Below are positions 53,052 through 64,000 of a DNA stretch of 64,000 nt, one piece after another (the stretch's first letter is position 1; every line of letters starts with the position of its first letter). The notes below the pieces were generated by a model that saw only the letters and a list, made by a program, of their open reading frames with translations, did not search any database and had not been told where the DNA came from. The stretch spans positions 44,193,417 through 44,257,416 of the forward strand of contig JAOANR010000011.1 in assembly GCA_030278955.1 (NCBI GenBank), given 5' to 3'. This stretch comes from Hygrophila difformis. Lineage: Eukaryota > Streptophyta > Magnoliopsida > Lamiales > Acanthaceae. A program made the position numbers and the translations under genes.

Positions 53052-56000
53052 ATGCAAAGGAGAAAGGCCACATTGCCTGAGCTACCGTTCGATCTAGAAA
53101 TAGAAAGGACCGCTCGCCAACTGAGGGCGCAAGCCAGACGAAGGAAAGAGCAGGAAGCCCGGACCCGTACCTCACTCGAAACCACAAGCAGTGAAATATC
53201 CGACATGGCAGAGAACCAACACATTCCCCCGATCTTGCCATTAGACCAACCACCCAATAATCCTAGTAATGGAGCTGATGGGGGTATGGTAGAACACCCG
53301 AATCGTGCAAACGAGGAGGAAGATCTATCTAACCCAATTCAGCAACAGTATCAGCAGTTTCACCAACAACAACCACCCCCTAACCAATATAACCAACAAA
53401 ACCAAAATATGCCAAACCAGCAATACCAGAATCAAGCCTTCAATCAGGACTAGTTCCAAAACAACCCCCATGATCCCGATAACATCTTTCAACAGAATCC
53501 CAACTACCACCAGCAATATCAAAACCAAGCACAGCAAGGAAATCAACAGCAGCAAGCAGCAGCTGATTTTATGCAACCTATCGTGGAGCCCTATTTGGAT
53601 AGGCCTGGGAGAGCACAATTTCCTGCATGCAATTTTGAGCTCAAACCGGCACTCATCAACTTGGTGCAGAACAATCAATTTTGCGGTGCAAATCATGAGG
53701 ATCCTCATGATCATCTCCAAACCTTCCTGGAGCTCTGTGACACCATAAAAAATCAGGGAGTATCACCTGATGCTATAAGACTAATGTTGTTTCCCTTTTC
53801 TTTGTTTAGTGGTGCCAGGGATTGGTATAAATCATTGCCCATAAATCAGAGGAGTACCTAGGCAGATTTGGTGAGGAGTTTTTTGTTAAAGTATTTCCCT
53901 GAATCTAAGATAGACGAGGGACGAGAGAAAATTGGAGAGTTCAAGATGAAGTCGGACGAGTCATTGTATGACGCAAAGGAAAGATTCGCCAGCCTTTTGA
54001 GGCGATGCCCCCAACACGGATATCAACCGTGGGAGCAACTGAGGAAATTCTACGGAGGACTCACCCATCCATGGAGAATGATGTTGGACGCTGCAGGCGG
54101 AAGACATTTACTCCATTTGCCTATGGATCAAGCCTGGGAAAAGATTGAGACAATGTCTGTCAACAGATCTGTGTTAAACAGTAATGACAAGAAGACGAAC
54201 CCTCCTAGAAAAGTTTTTGCTGTAAGTGAAGGAAAAATGGATTTCGAAAAATTGCAGGAACAGGTAGCTGCAATACAGCTAGGATAGGAGAAAGGAAAAG
54301 GAGTAGGTACTTCTCAGGCAGGAACCTCATCTGGCCAAGTGCAAGCACAGCAATCAGAAGCAATTTGTGGGCTATGTCAAGGACCACATCCAACTGACAC
54401 ATGCCAACAACTAGCTACCGAAAGCTGCAATTATGCAGGGAACTACCAGAACCGCCACCCCAATCTCTCATATTCCAACAACAATGCACTTAATGCGCAT
54501 TTGTTGACACAACCAAACCAGCCTAACCAGTTTGCAAACCAGAACCTTCAGCAGAACTTCAGACCTCAGAATCAAGGATTCGTCCAGCAGAGAGTTCAGA
54601 ACTTCCAGAACCAGAACCAGAACTTTCAACCCCATATCCAACAGAGGCCCAACCAAAACCAAGGCCAGAATTTCCAGAACTTCCAATCCCAACCTGAACA
54701 TAATCAGCAATACAACCAGAAGCCACCATCTCGCCTGGAGAATTTGATGACCGAGTTTATTTCCAATCAAAAAGAAATAAACCAGCAGTTGCAGTCATCA
54801 ATCAAAAACGTGGAGACGCAGGTCACCCAGTTGGCTAAGGAATTGCAGAACAGAGGGAAAGGAACACTGCCGAGCAGCACTGAAGCCAACCCGCAATGCA
54901 AGGCAATCACACTGCGGGGAGGCAAGACTCTGAAGGGAAATGTTGGATCTGCAAAGAAGAAAGCGATGAAAGTAAAGGTTTCATTGGAGGTGGAAAAGGA
55001 AAAGGAAAAGATTGAAAGAGACGAAAGTGTTGAACTGGTAAAGGATAAATCAGATATAGCTAACTCGCAGGCTGAAGCTGCAAACGAAGCTGAAGAGGGT
55101 ATGGGTGAAGGTACAACTTCCTTCTCTTTACCACCAAAAATAGATAATAATAAGTACATGCCAAGGGTGTCGTACCCTGCACGTCTTAAAAATAAGGAAC
55201 ATGACCTTAAATTCAAAAAATTTCTAGAACGGTTAAAGTCTGTAGAGATAACCATTCCTCTCGTGGAAATGATTGCAGAAATGCCCACCTATGCTAAGTT
55301 CTTGAAAGAATTGATTTCAGGGAAAATGCAGATAGAGCAGGAGGAGGTGATCATTCTCAACAGCACATGCAGTGCCATAGTTCAAAGGAAGTTACCCGAA
55401 AAGAAAGAGGACCCTGGGTGTTGCACGCTACCAGTACAGATTGGAAAGGCCAAAGTGAGCATGGGGCTATGTGATTTAGGATCCAGCATCAACGTGATGC
55501 CTCTAGCCATGGCAATTCGCCTAAGGCTCGGAGAGATCGAACCGGTCAAGATGAAAGTGCAACTGGCAGACAGATCAATCACTAAGCCCGTAGGAATCCT
55601 CAAGGATGTGGTGGTCAAAACCGGCCAAGTTCTTTTCCCGGTTGACTTCATCATCCTTGACATCGAAGAGGACTCTGAAATGCCACTTATCCTGGGACGC
55701 CCGTTCTTGGCCACTGGCGGCGCAGTGATTGACGCCACATCGGGAGTCACATTGAGGGTAGACAATCGGGAAATCTCGTTTGACATGGAAGAGCTGCAGA
55801 AATTCCCGAATGAGGGATCTTGTTCCATGTTTGATGTGATAGAAAGTAGGTGTGAGGATGAGAGCATAGACACTGTGACTGTGATGACGGACAAAATTTC
55901 AAAACAGGTACTGACGCCTGGAGGTGCTGAGCAACAAAGAAGTTGCAACGCTGTTCACTTTGAAGACCCTATCACTGGGGATCTTGAAGAGTTTGACGGT

Positions 56001-56303
56001 GTTGAATTCACTCCGGAGGAGGAAGAAAGCACCACGGAAGAGGAAGTGGACCCTGTACTGACACAGGGTCTTGAAGGTAAATCTGATCTTTCACCCCCAA
56101 CCAATTCTCGCAAATTACTTCCTTCCGTTGAATGTCCGCCAGAGCTTGAACTTAAAATACTTCTGGATCATCTTAAGTATGTCTTTCTCGCTGAACATAA
56201 AAGATTACCGGTAATTGTGTCAACCAAGTTGACACAAGAACAAGAAAAAGCTCTGGTAGACATTCTAAAGAAATATGCATGCAATTGGATGGACCATTTC
56301 TGA
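53052..56303 (+). pseudogene. Athila-like gag-protease with three in-frame TAG codons
   Basis: One reading frame from ATG 53052 (MQRRKATLPEL) to 56303, broken only by TAG at 53451, 53859 and 54285. Gag core has FELKPALINLVQNNQF and AIRLMLFPFSL (about 53635-53815), followed by FLLKYFPESK. A Gln/Asn-rich stretch runs 54340-54790. A coiled, Lys/Glu-rich linker comes before 55100. The retropepsin motif LCDLGSSINVMP is at about 55470-55505 and LILGRPFLATG near 55690. The frame ends at TGA 56301 after a frameshift near 56275. Confidence 0.85.
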
Positions 56304-59041
56304 TATAAAAGGAATAAGCCCCTCTGTTTGCATGCACAGAATTTTAATGGAAGAGGAGTACAAGCCCTCAAGGCAACCACAAAGGCGTCTGAACCCCCAT
56401 ATGCAAGAAGTGGTAAGGAAAGAAGTTATCAAGCTCTTATATGCTGGTATCATCTATCCTATATCTGACAGCAAATGGGTTAACCCAGTGCAGGTAGTAC
56501 CCAAGCGTGGGGGAATGTGCAACGACTAATGAGCAAGGAGAAGAAGTGGCGACACGTCCAGTGACCGGTTGGAGAGTCTGCATCGACTACCGGAAGCTTA
56601 ACACCGCTACGCGGAAGGATCATTTTCCCTTGCCGTTCATTGATCAGATGCTGGAGAGGTTGGCCGGGAGGGAGTACTATTGCTTTTTGGATGGGTACTC
56701 TGGTTACAATCAGATTGTAATAGCTAGTGAAGATCATGATAAGACCACTTTCACGTGCCCATATGGAACTTTTGCGTACAGGCGCATGCCTTTTGGACTT
56801 TGCAATGCGCCTGCCACTTTTCAGCGATGCATGATGTCTATTTTCTCAGAATTTATCGAAAAATGCATTGAAGTTTTCATGGATGACTTCTCTGTGTATG
56901 GAGATACTTTTGATGAATGTTTGACAAATCTTGCAAAAATTTTGAAAAGATGCGAGGACACTAACCTAGTTCTAAACTGGGAGAAATGCCATTTCATGGT
57001 CACCGAAGGAATAGTGTTGGGTCACCGCATCTCGCGCGCAAGCATCGAAGTCGATAGAGCCAAAGTCTCAGTCATATCCAACCTTCCATTACCAAACTCA
57101 ACAAAAGCAGTTAGGAGTTTCTTAGGGCATGCCGGTTTTTACCGGAGATTCATTAAAGACTTTTCTAAAATTGCCAAGCCGCTCACTAATTTGCTTTGTA
57201 AAGAAAATTCTTTTGTAATAAGCGAAGCGTGTGTTCAAGCCTTTGACACGCTCAAGAAGATGTTGATTTCTGCTCCTATAGTGCAACCACCCGATTGGTC
57301 AATGCCTTTCGAGGTCATGTGCGATGCAAGTGATCTCGTTGTGGGTGCAGTTCTTGGGTAACATAAAGAAGGAAGGCATTGCGTAATTCATTACGCCAGC
57401 CATGCCCTGACTGAAGCCCATGTTAATTACACCACCACGGAGAAAGAGATGTATGCTGTGGTTTTCGCATTTGATAAATTCAGACAATACCTCATTGGTA
57501 CGAAAACCATAGTATACACCGATCACTCTGCATTAAGATACTTGTTTAGCAAACAAGACGCCAAACCTCGATTAATCAGGTGGGTACTTTTGTTGCAAGA
57601 ATTTGACATCATAATAAAAGATAGAAAAGGCAAAGACAATGGTGCTGCTGACCATTTGTCTCGAATAGAAAATGATAAAAATGAGATAGTCGTAAATGAA
57701 AATTTTCCGGATGAGCAACTGTTTGCCTTGCATCTTCATGACCAAGCTTGCCCATGGTTTTCCGACATGGCTAATTTTCTAGCATGTGGAATAACTCCAC
57801 CATTCCAGAGTAGGAAGCAAAAAGCAAAATTCAACCGAGAGGTAGTTAACTACTTCTGGGAAGATCCGTATCTCTTTAAGCATTGTGCAGATTCGATTAT
57901 TAGACGTTGTGTAACTGAGCATGAGGCTTATCAAATCGCTAAAAAATGTCATGAATCGGAATATGGAGGTCACCATGGCCCCACTCGAACAGCTCACAAG
58001 GTGCTCGAGTGTGGTTTCTATTGGCCTACCATTTACGAGGATTGCAAGGCGTTTGTTAAAGCTTGCGACAGATGCCAAAGACTAGGGAATATCTCCAAGA
58101 GGGATGAAATGCCTCAAAAAGGAATTCTCATCCTTGAGATTTTCGATGTATGGGGTATTGACTTCATGGGACCATTTCCGACATCTGGTGGGAATCACTA
58201 CATCTTGGTAGCTGTCGATTACGTGTCCAAGTGGGTCGAGGCGGTTGCGCTGCCAACCAACGATGGTCACCAAGTCATCAAATTTTTGAAAAATAACATT
58301 TTCAATAGATTTGGTGTACCTAGGATAATCATATCTGATGGAGGAACCCACTTTGTCAACAAAGTTTTTGCAAATCTCATGAGCAAAAATGGGATTCTCC
58401 ACAAGATCGGCACGCCTTATCATCCCCAAACCAGTGGCCAAGTCGAGGTATCTAACCGCGAAATCAAACACATACTCGAAGCCACTGTGGGGATAACCCG
58501 CAAAGACTGGTCACGTAGACTCAATGATGCTCTATGGGCATACCGCACTGCATTCAAGACTCCCATTGGGATGTCCCCATACAGGCTCATCTTTGGAAAA
58601 GCCTGTCATTTGCCTGTAGAACTAGAGCATAAGGCTTACTGGGCCGTAAAAACGCTTAATTTTGACCCACGAGTTGCTCAGAGTAAACGCAAGTTGGACC
58701 TCAATGAAATTGAGGAAATATGTGCGCAAGCTTATGAAAGCTCGAGGATTTACAAAGAGCGGACCCAGAAGTTACACGATCGTCGCATAAAATCTAAACA
58801 CTTCTATGTTGGCCAAAATGTCTTGTTATTCAATTCTAGGTTAAAGCTATTCCCCGGAAAGCTTAAATCCAGATGGGAAGGGCCATACGAAGTGGTGCAC
58901 GTGTTTGAAAGTGGAGCTGTCAGGATTCGAACTGACAAAGGAGAGCTGGTGGTGAATGGACACAGGTTGAAGGAGTATCTAGGACAGTTCGACCCCGGAA
59001 AAGAAGTCCTAACAACATCAGAGCCGGCCTATGCTCAATAA
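56275..59041 (+). pseudogene. Athila-like RT-RNaseH-integrase, broken
   Basis: The RT N-terminal part (WTISDIKGISPS) is in one frame (56275-56529); after a frameshift near 56515 the next continues with GWRVCIDYRKLN, FLDGYSGYNQI and the active site VFMDDFSVYG near 56877. A TAA at 57359 cuts RNase H, which resumes ([11 protein letters not shown] near 57518). Integrase has the HHCC region ([10 protein letters not shown] ... CDRCQR, about 57950-58080) and core motifs [17 protein letters not shown] and [13 protein letters not shown]. The final 530-codon frame is open to 59041. Confidence 0.87.
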
Positions 59042-59169
59042 ATATTTACATATATATATATAATTATGTATTCATCCATCTCAAACGATAAAGTATCCAA
59101 AAATCAACTAAACATTTAGAGTACTGATGCACCCTGTGAAACCACACTTATACAAGCTTGAATTGTACC

Positions 59170-61107
59170 ACAATATGTTCAAAATGAGTGCATTTTACCT
59201 TAATTTATTGCACTTTTAGGTGTATTTCATGTGTTTTTATTTTTCAAGTGATCATGGTTAGATTTGGCTTATTTAGGTTAAATTTATCATGTTTTTATGT
59301 GTTTTTAATAAGACTTTAGGCAAACCTAATGCATTGCAATGTTGTTTCAGGCATTAAAATGAAAAAAGAAGATGTTCGGAGGTCAAAGGATGCAAAAGTC
59401 GGAATTTTCAACATTGGAAAAGCTCCAGAATGCGCCACATAGGCATGGCGGCGCCTAAAATCATGCTCAGGCGCCACATCAGGCGCCACCTCGACACTTA
59501 GGAAAATTTCGGATGGAAAAAAGCTTCAGGATGCGCCGCATAGGCATGGTGGCGCATAAAATGCCCTTCGGGCGCCACAAAATGCGCCGCGGACTAAATT
59601 TTAGGAAATTGTCAGAATGCACCGCACCTTCTTGGCGGCGCATAAAATGCCCTTGGAGCGCCACTTTTTGCGCCGCAGCAGAAAATTTGGAAAATGTCAG
59701 GATGCGCCAGCTCTCTTTGGTGGCGCCGAAAACCTCTTCCGAGCGCCATTTTTTGCGCCACATTCGCGGTTGAGCAGTTTTCTAACCTCCCGAACACGGT
59801 TTTAAGGCCCGTTTCTCTTCATTCTTCACAGTCCAGACTCATATTTTCGACAAAAAAGTTCTGCAACTTTGGAGAAGAAGGCCGATAACACCGAATCATG
59901 CCGGAGGAAGTGATCAGAGCGTCTTCTCTGACTGTGTTCTTCGCATTCTAGGTGTTGTTTTCCTTTTTCTAGCTTTGTAATGTTTAGGATTTGCTCTTAA
60001 ACATAATTTCCTACTGTTTTCATGTTTGTAAATGGATTTCTATGTTGTTCGTGTTAAAAGTATTCTAGAACGGGAGTTCAGAATCACTTTTGAAGTACGA
60101 ATTTATGTTTTATGGAAGTATAATAAATGTCGATGTTTATCTGTGTAATCTGGATTAATCTGCTATGATATTAGAATTTGAATTAGGATTATGTATTGGA
60201 TGCCTGAAATTGATCGACAATTATGTTTTGGCAAAAATCTGAAATCTGCATTTTTAATCTGCTAAATCTGGACTGATCGATCATTCTGCATATTTTGTCT
60301 ACAATAATCTGATAAAAATTCTAATCTGTTCACATTCTAAATTTAGTATTAAAATCCATATTACCATGTTTTATCAATATTTTACCATGTTTATTAGATT
60401 ATTTACACTATTCTGCATAATTAAATGTTAGAATCTAATATGTATGATTTCTGCTTTGCTAAATCGGGAGATAAAAAGTGAAAATTAGATTTTAGTACCG
60501 GTCTTGGGAATAAATCATATTAAAATAGATTTTGGCATGTACACGCTGATTTGGGAAATGAAATGTGTCGTTTAATCACAATAGGAAAATTTGTATTCTT
60601 GGGAAAGACTCAAATTTATGCCTAGACTGATGATTGCAGAATGTTAGATAATTTAATTTGCTTCCATGAAGTCTGTTTTTACAAATTATGAAAATTAGGA
60701 AATTGTTATATTTTTAATCTTTATAAAATTATTAATTCTGCTGAAATTGATCTTTTTAGACATTGGGAAATGCTAAATCATTATGCAGTTTCGCTTTTAT
60801 ATAAAGATGGCATGTTCTAAATCATTACAAGCATATATCTTATTTTTATTTTTATTATTTTAAATTTTTAACTTGCTTTATTTTAAATTTAATGTCACTA
60901 TTTTTAATTTAATCACCATTAGAATTAAACAAACTCTTTTCAAAATATAAAATATATTATTAATGAACTTAAAATAACTAAGTTTTCTCCAGAATGAAAT
61001 AATATTCTGAATTCCCTTGGGTTCGACCCGGTATTCACCGGTTTTTATTACTTGATGACAGCCATCCGCTTGTGGTAAAATATGAGTAGTGAAAATTACC
61101 CCATCAA
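59170..61107. repeat. Possible 3' LTR of an Athila-like element
   Basis: TGAGTGCATTTTACCTTAAT near 59182 resembles a plant gypsy LTR start. The right part, CCTTGGGTTCGACCCGG (61015) followed by a TACTTGATGAC motif and CCCCATCA, matches the pattern known just before Athila primer-binding sites. No 5' partner is in the window, so the call is tentative. Confidence 0.45.
59415..59765. repeat. GC-rich tandem repeat, about 95 bp unit, four copies
   Basis: Units read ATGCGCC..CATAGGCATGG(T/C)GGCGC, then TAAAATGCCCTTCGGGCGCC and a GCGCC(A/G)C tail. They start near 59430, 59529, 59615 and 59700 and grow more diverged. GGCGC and GCGCC are mirrored inside each unit. Frames reported across it on both strands are by-products. 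Confidence 0.8.
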
Positions 61108-61465
61108 GTACTAAGACTCTAAATGTGAGAATGTTGATATTTGGAGAAAATCTAATAATTTTTCTTATGTTTGCCTTGCAGGAATTCATGGAACCAACAA
61201 AAAGAAGGATAAAGCTTCGAAAACCAGGTTCCCAGTTGGATTAATACCAAATTTAATGGGAAGTAATTTCGGAATTTAGAGAAATTTAAAATCCGGAATA
61301 ACTCCATAAAATGAGGGTGTTAATCCAACCTAATTTATGCAAGCAATTTATCATAGAGTAATAATTCTGTTTTAATGTGTGCTTTCAGTGTGTTAATATT
61401 TAAGAAAATCCATAATTTCAGAAAATTTGAAATTTGAAAATTTCAAAATTTTTCTGAGTGTTGAA

Positions 61466-62119
61466 TGCGATCTATTTTGCACCTCAATTCAATTCGGTTT
61501 ACATCGAATTGTTTGAGACAGATCGCATTGGAGGTATAACTTGGAAATTTTCTTTTAGTCAATTCGACCTCCAAGCAAATTCGGTCTAGACCGAATCGGC
61601 CCTAAAGACCGAATAGGCTTCCCCAAGACACATCCTCCATCCTTGTGTATTTTGGCCAAGTAGTAATTCGATCTATCTCAATTCGGTCTAGACCGAATTG
61701 ATTTTGAATAGATCGAATTGATCTACAGAAGGCATTTGTGATTCCTTAAGTTTTATTTATGCAAGTGAGAAATTCGATCTATAAGGCGATTCGGTCTAGA
61801 CCGAATTGCCCATATAGACCGAATTGTCTCATATAGACCGAATTGTCTCACAAAAGCATCCCTCAGTAATTTTCCTAAGTAACCAGATTCGGTCTTCTTG
61901 TTGTAATTCGGCCTTTGAACCAATTCGGTCTAAGACCAAATTGACTTCAAAAGATCGCATTGCAGCAAGTGGTGTTTGTTTCCCCTTGCAATTCGGTCTC
62001 TATGCCAATTCGGTCTAGACCGAATTGGCATAAGAGACCGAATCTCTCACAAACACCTGGAGACCCCATCAATTCGGTCTAGACCGAATTGATGGTTCGG
62101 TCTCCAATAGACCGAATTA
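61466..62119. repeat. Nested-palindrome array 3
   Basis: Six or seven units; several contain the perfect 20-base palindrome AATTCGGTCTAGACCGAATT (61681, 62015, 62071). The unit at about 61999-62051 is a near-perfect 53-bp palindrome in which the linker bases (TATGCC and GGCATA) pair too. A TTTATATT motif follows at 62136. Confidence 0.87.
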
Positions 62120-62135
62120 CCCAATCCCCTACCTC

Positions 62136-62143
62136 TTTATATT
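62136..62143 (+). promoter_or_regulatory. TATA-like motif after array 3
   Basis: CTCTTTATATTCCTTATTCC about 17 bp beyond the array, then a pyrimidine-rich leader (62145-62200). It could start the transcript with ATG at 62290. Confidence 0.4.
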
Positions 62144-62289
62144 CCTTATTCCCCCTCTTTCCCCTCACTTTCACTTTTCACACTTCGATATTTTCCCCCG
62201 TATTCCCTCTCGCGAACTTCGTCTCCCTCGCGAAACCAGAGCTCGAGCCAGAGTTTTTCTTTGATCAACTCCGCACAGAGTGTTCAAAA

Positions 62290-62327
62290 ATGGCATCTTC
62301 TTCATCTAATCCTACTGGGAGTGTCGG
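62290..62327 (+). CDS. Possible first coding exon (MASSSSNPTGSV...)
   Basis: ATG in a good plant context (AAAAATGGC) begins a 12-codon stretch ending at a consensus donor, GTAAGT, at 62328. Without splicing the frame stops one codon later. No downstream exon could be joined with confidence; the F-box frame at 63731 is one candidate partner. It could also be part of a transposable element. Confidence 0.35.
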
Positions 62328-62339
62328 GTAAGTGCTCTG

Positions 62340-63730
62340 TTTTTGATTTCGCACTCCCATTTTCGCGATTCCAGTGTTGGTTTTTCGTTGTTTCTGCGAA
62401 ATCGGTAATGGGGAAGGAAATGAAGCTTGTTTTCACATTGGGGATGGTCGGAATGTGGTCGGAATATAGTGGGCATGATCGGGAAGAGGGTAGAACACAA
62501 TAGGCAGAACCTAGGGTTTTTGTGTGTTTGTTCGTGACTGCCATTGTTGTGATTTTTGAGTTTTCTATGGTGTTGGGGATGTCGTATTTCGAAAATGAGA
62601 GTTGCAAAACCCTCAAAAATTATGTTTTTGTTCATTATATGGTTTTGTTGTCCAGCTTTTGTTGTCTGTGTACATTATTTGGTTAACTGTGTTGTTTTGT
62701 GAAATCTGTGAAAATGGAAAACACAGTGGATTGTTTTCCTTTACAACCACTGTGTTATTTTACTGGTGATTTGATAATGTTGATTGGATATGCATGTTGA
62801 TGACACTGCCGTGTCTATGTTTTTGGAGCATGAGTTTGTGGCTAAATTTTTGCATGATCATGGTATGAATGGGTTGTCTGTGTTTGTTTTCATTTATGCA
62901 TGTACTGTGTTTTGTATATTTTGTCAACAAATGCTTTTGTCGGGTACCTGTTAACCACAAATTGCAAACTCAACTCGAAAGTTGATATATCAACTCGAAA
63001 GTTGATGTTTGCACATACGGGAAACATGGTATTATAGACGAAACCATGCCAAAATTTTTCCAACACTTTTGGCATGGCATTTATGTCTAAAAAGACAAAA
63101 AAGTGGTAGAATGTTCTTTTCTTTTAAAAGTGTTTGACCTGTGCTTATTTTACTTTGGGTTAAATGGGGAATATTCAAATGGAACACATTGTTTCATTCT
63201 TGAACACCCATCTCCCAAAACAAATCCAAATGGGGGACCACTCACACACCCAATTTTATTAAATAAACAAGTCAACACTTCTCATAAAAATCCAAAAATG
63301 CTCTTTTTGTGTTTGTGCATGTTTGTTTTATTTTTATTCTCCATGATCCCTTGCTACATACTAGTGATTGCATAATTGGTCGTGTGCATTTGTTCCTCAC
63401 CATTAATCATCTTGCTACCTATTTCACATGATTTCAATAACTTTTTAAGTGATAAAAATTCAAATCTCTTTCGTAGGCTTAATAGCCTACGAAATTTTAC
63501 TTTTTGGTCCGTTGACCATCCCAAAACCTTTTAGACTATTTATAGTCTAAGAAAAAACTTGTAGGGACCTCCGATCTTTACTTTTTCTCTCTATCTTTAT
63601 TCTGTTGCATAAGGGTTGGATGTAAAAATTCAACTCTGTCTTTTTACTTAATAAATTCAAGTAAAAAACCAATTAACTCACATTTAGAGCTTAGCTCAAA
63701 ATGCGAGGATGTTGATTTTCCAACTTGAAT
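62340..63730. other. Non-coding stretch, possibly intronic
   Basis: T-rich plus strand, as plant introns tend to be, with no domain-bearing frame and no clear repeat ends. CAACTCGAAAGTTGAT is repeated back to back at 62971 and 62992, and TAGGCTTAATAGCCTAC forms a small palindrome at 63475. Confidence 0.4.
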
Positions 63731-64000
63731 ATGTTTATCAAAAATTTGCTAAAAACAGTTCCAACTCTCTCATTCAGCGACCTATGTTTAGAACTAGCTG
63801 AAGGAGTGAGACTACTGGTATCAGACTTGTTTACTACTCCATGTCTTTCCAGAGGCATCATTCCCGCAGACCCGAATCAAGACCAAGACAGAAGAACTGA
63901 GCTGCTGGACCTTCCGGTGGAACTCTTGGGGGAGATCCTCTCTCGCATCGGAGAGGACGACATTAAAAAGGTGTTCATTGTTCGGGAGGCATGCAAGAAA
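63731..64000 (+). CDS. F-box domain protein, N-terminal part, runs off window
   Basis: An open frame from ATG 63731 (MFIKNLLKTV) to the window edge, 90 codons. From about residue 59 it reads ELLDLPVELLGEILSRIGED, followed by a DDIKKVFIVREACKK stretch. This is the F-box pattern (LPxELLxEIL ... V...C..W). F-box proteins bind SKP1 and bring substrates to SCF ubiquitin ligases. The substrate-binding part is outside the window. An in-frame TGA lies 18 bp upstream of this ATG, so either the ATG is the start or a splice acceptor lies between. Host gene or element-captured copy cannot be decided. Confidence 0.6.
   Translation, partial: MFIKNLLKTVPTLSFSDLCLELAEGVRLLVSDLFTTPCLSRGIIPADPNQDQDRRTELLDLPVELLGEILSRIGEDDIKKVFIVREACKK

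Larger units (their letters stand above)
52904..59041 (+). mobile_element. Athila-like Ty3/gypsy internal region, degenerate
   Basis: Primer-binding site, gag, protease, RT, RNase H and integrase in gypsy order, with nonsense codons and frameshifts. A matching pair of LTRs could not be found: the sequence left of 52904 and the sequence right of 59041 do not resemble each other. Confidence 0.82.

Noticed and set aside
54468..54770. 100-codon minus-strand Leu/Val-rich membrane-like frame
   Set aside because: It is the antisense of the Gln/Asn-rich gag stretch.
59479..59888. Frames on both strands near 59.5-59.8 kb as a small cysteine-containing peptide gene
   Set aside because: Open frames on several strands at once come from the GC-rich tandem repeat.

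Overview
This is a piece of a plant nuclear genome, most likely a eudicot. It has spliced B3-domain genes, AT-rich intergenic DNA, Ty1/copia, chromovirus (Tekay-like) and Athila-like Ty3/gypsy elements, L1-type LINEs, tRNA-derived SINEs, Stowaway, hAT-like and Mutator-like non-autonomous elements. The species cannot be named from the sequence. Nothing bacterial, no rRNA or tRNA gene and no CRISPR array was seen.

Host genes. Four copies of a REM-type B3 transcription-factor gene lie on the + strand between 6.6 and 38.7 kb, each with a different fate. Copy A (6613-7669) has four exons and an intact 270-codon frame. Copy D (11811-12150) lost nearly everything after exon 1 by an internal deletion. 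Copy C (13004-14496) keeps four exons but has one extra A in exon 1. Copy B (32606-38728) is cut in exon 1 by a complete copia element with apparently identical LTRs; outside that insertion its frame is open. An F-box-containing reading frame runs off the right edge at 63.7-64.0 kb.

Layout. 1-2.05 kb: broken copia fragment, minus strand. 2.88-8.61 kb: duplication unit 1 with copy A. 8.6-17.2 kb: SINEs, MITEs, two MULE-like elements and copies D and C. 17.2-40.5 kb: duplication unit 2, a paralog of unit 1 swollen by an 11.7-kb Tekay-like element (20511-32184, itself carrying a 1.2-kb long-inverted-repeat element) and by the copia element in copy B. 40.5-46.9 kb: SINEs and a LINE tail split by a second complete copia element (41847-46852, minus strand). 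46.9-52.9 kb: mostly unassigned, with two arrays of nested palindromes. 52.9-59.0 kb: degenerate Athila-like gag-pol. 59.0-64.0 kb: a GC-rich tandem repeat, an LTR-end-like motif, a third nested-palindrome array upstream of a possible first exon, and the F-box frame.

Because units 1 and 2 are paralogs, each serves as the empty site for insertions in the other, which gives boundaries and relative ages for many elements without outside data. All similarity and LTR-identity statements are by eye; no alignment or database search was run.
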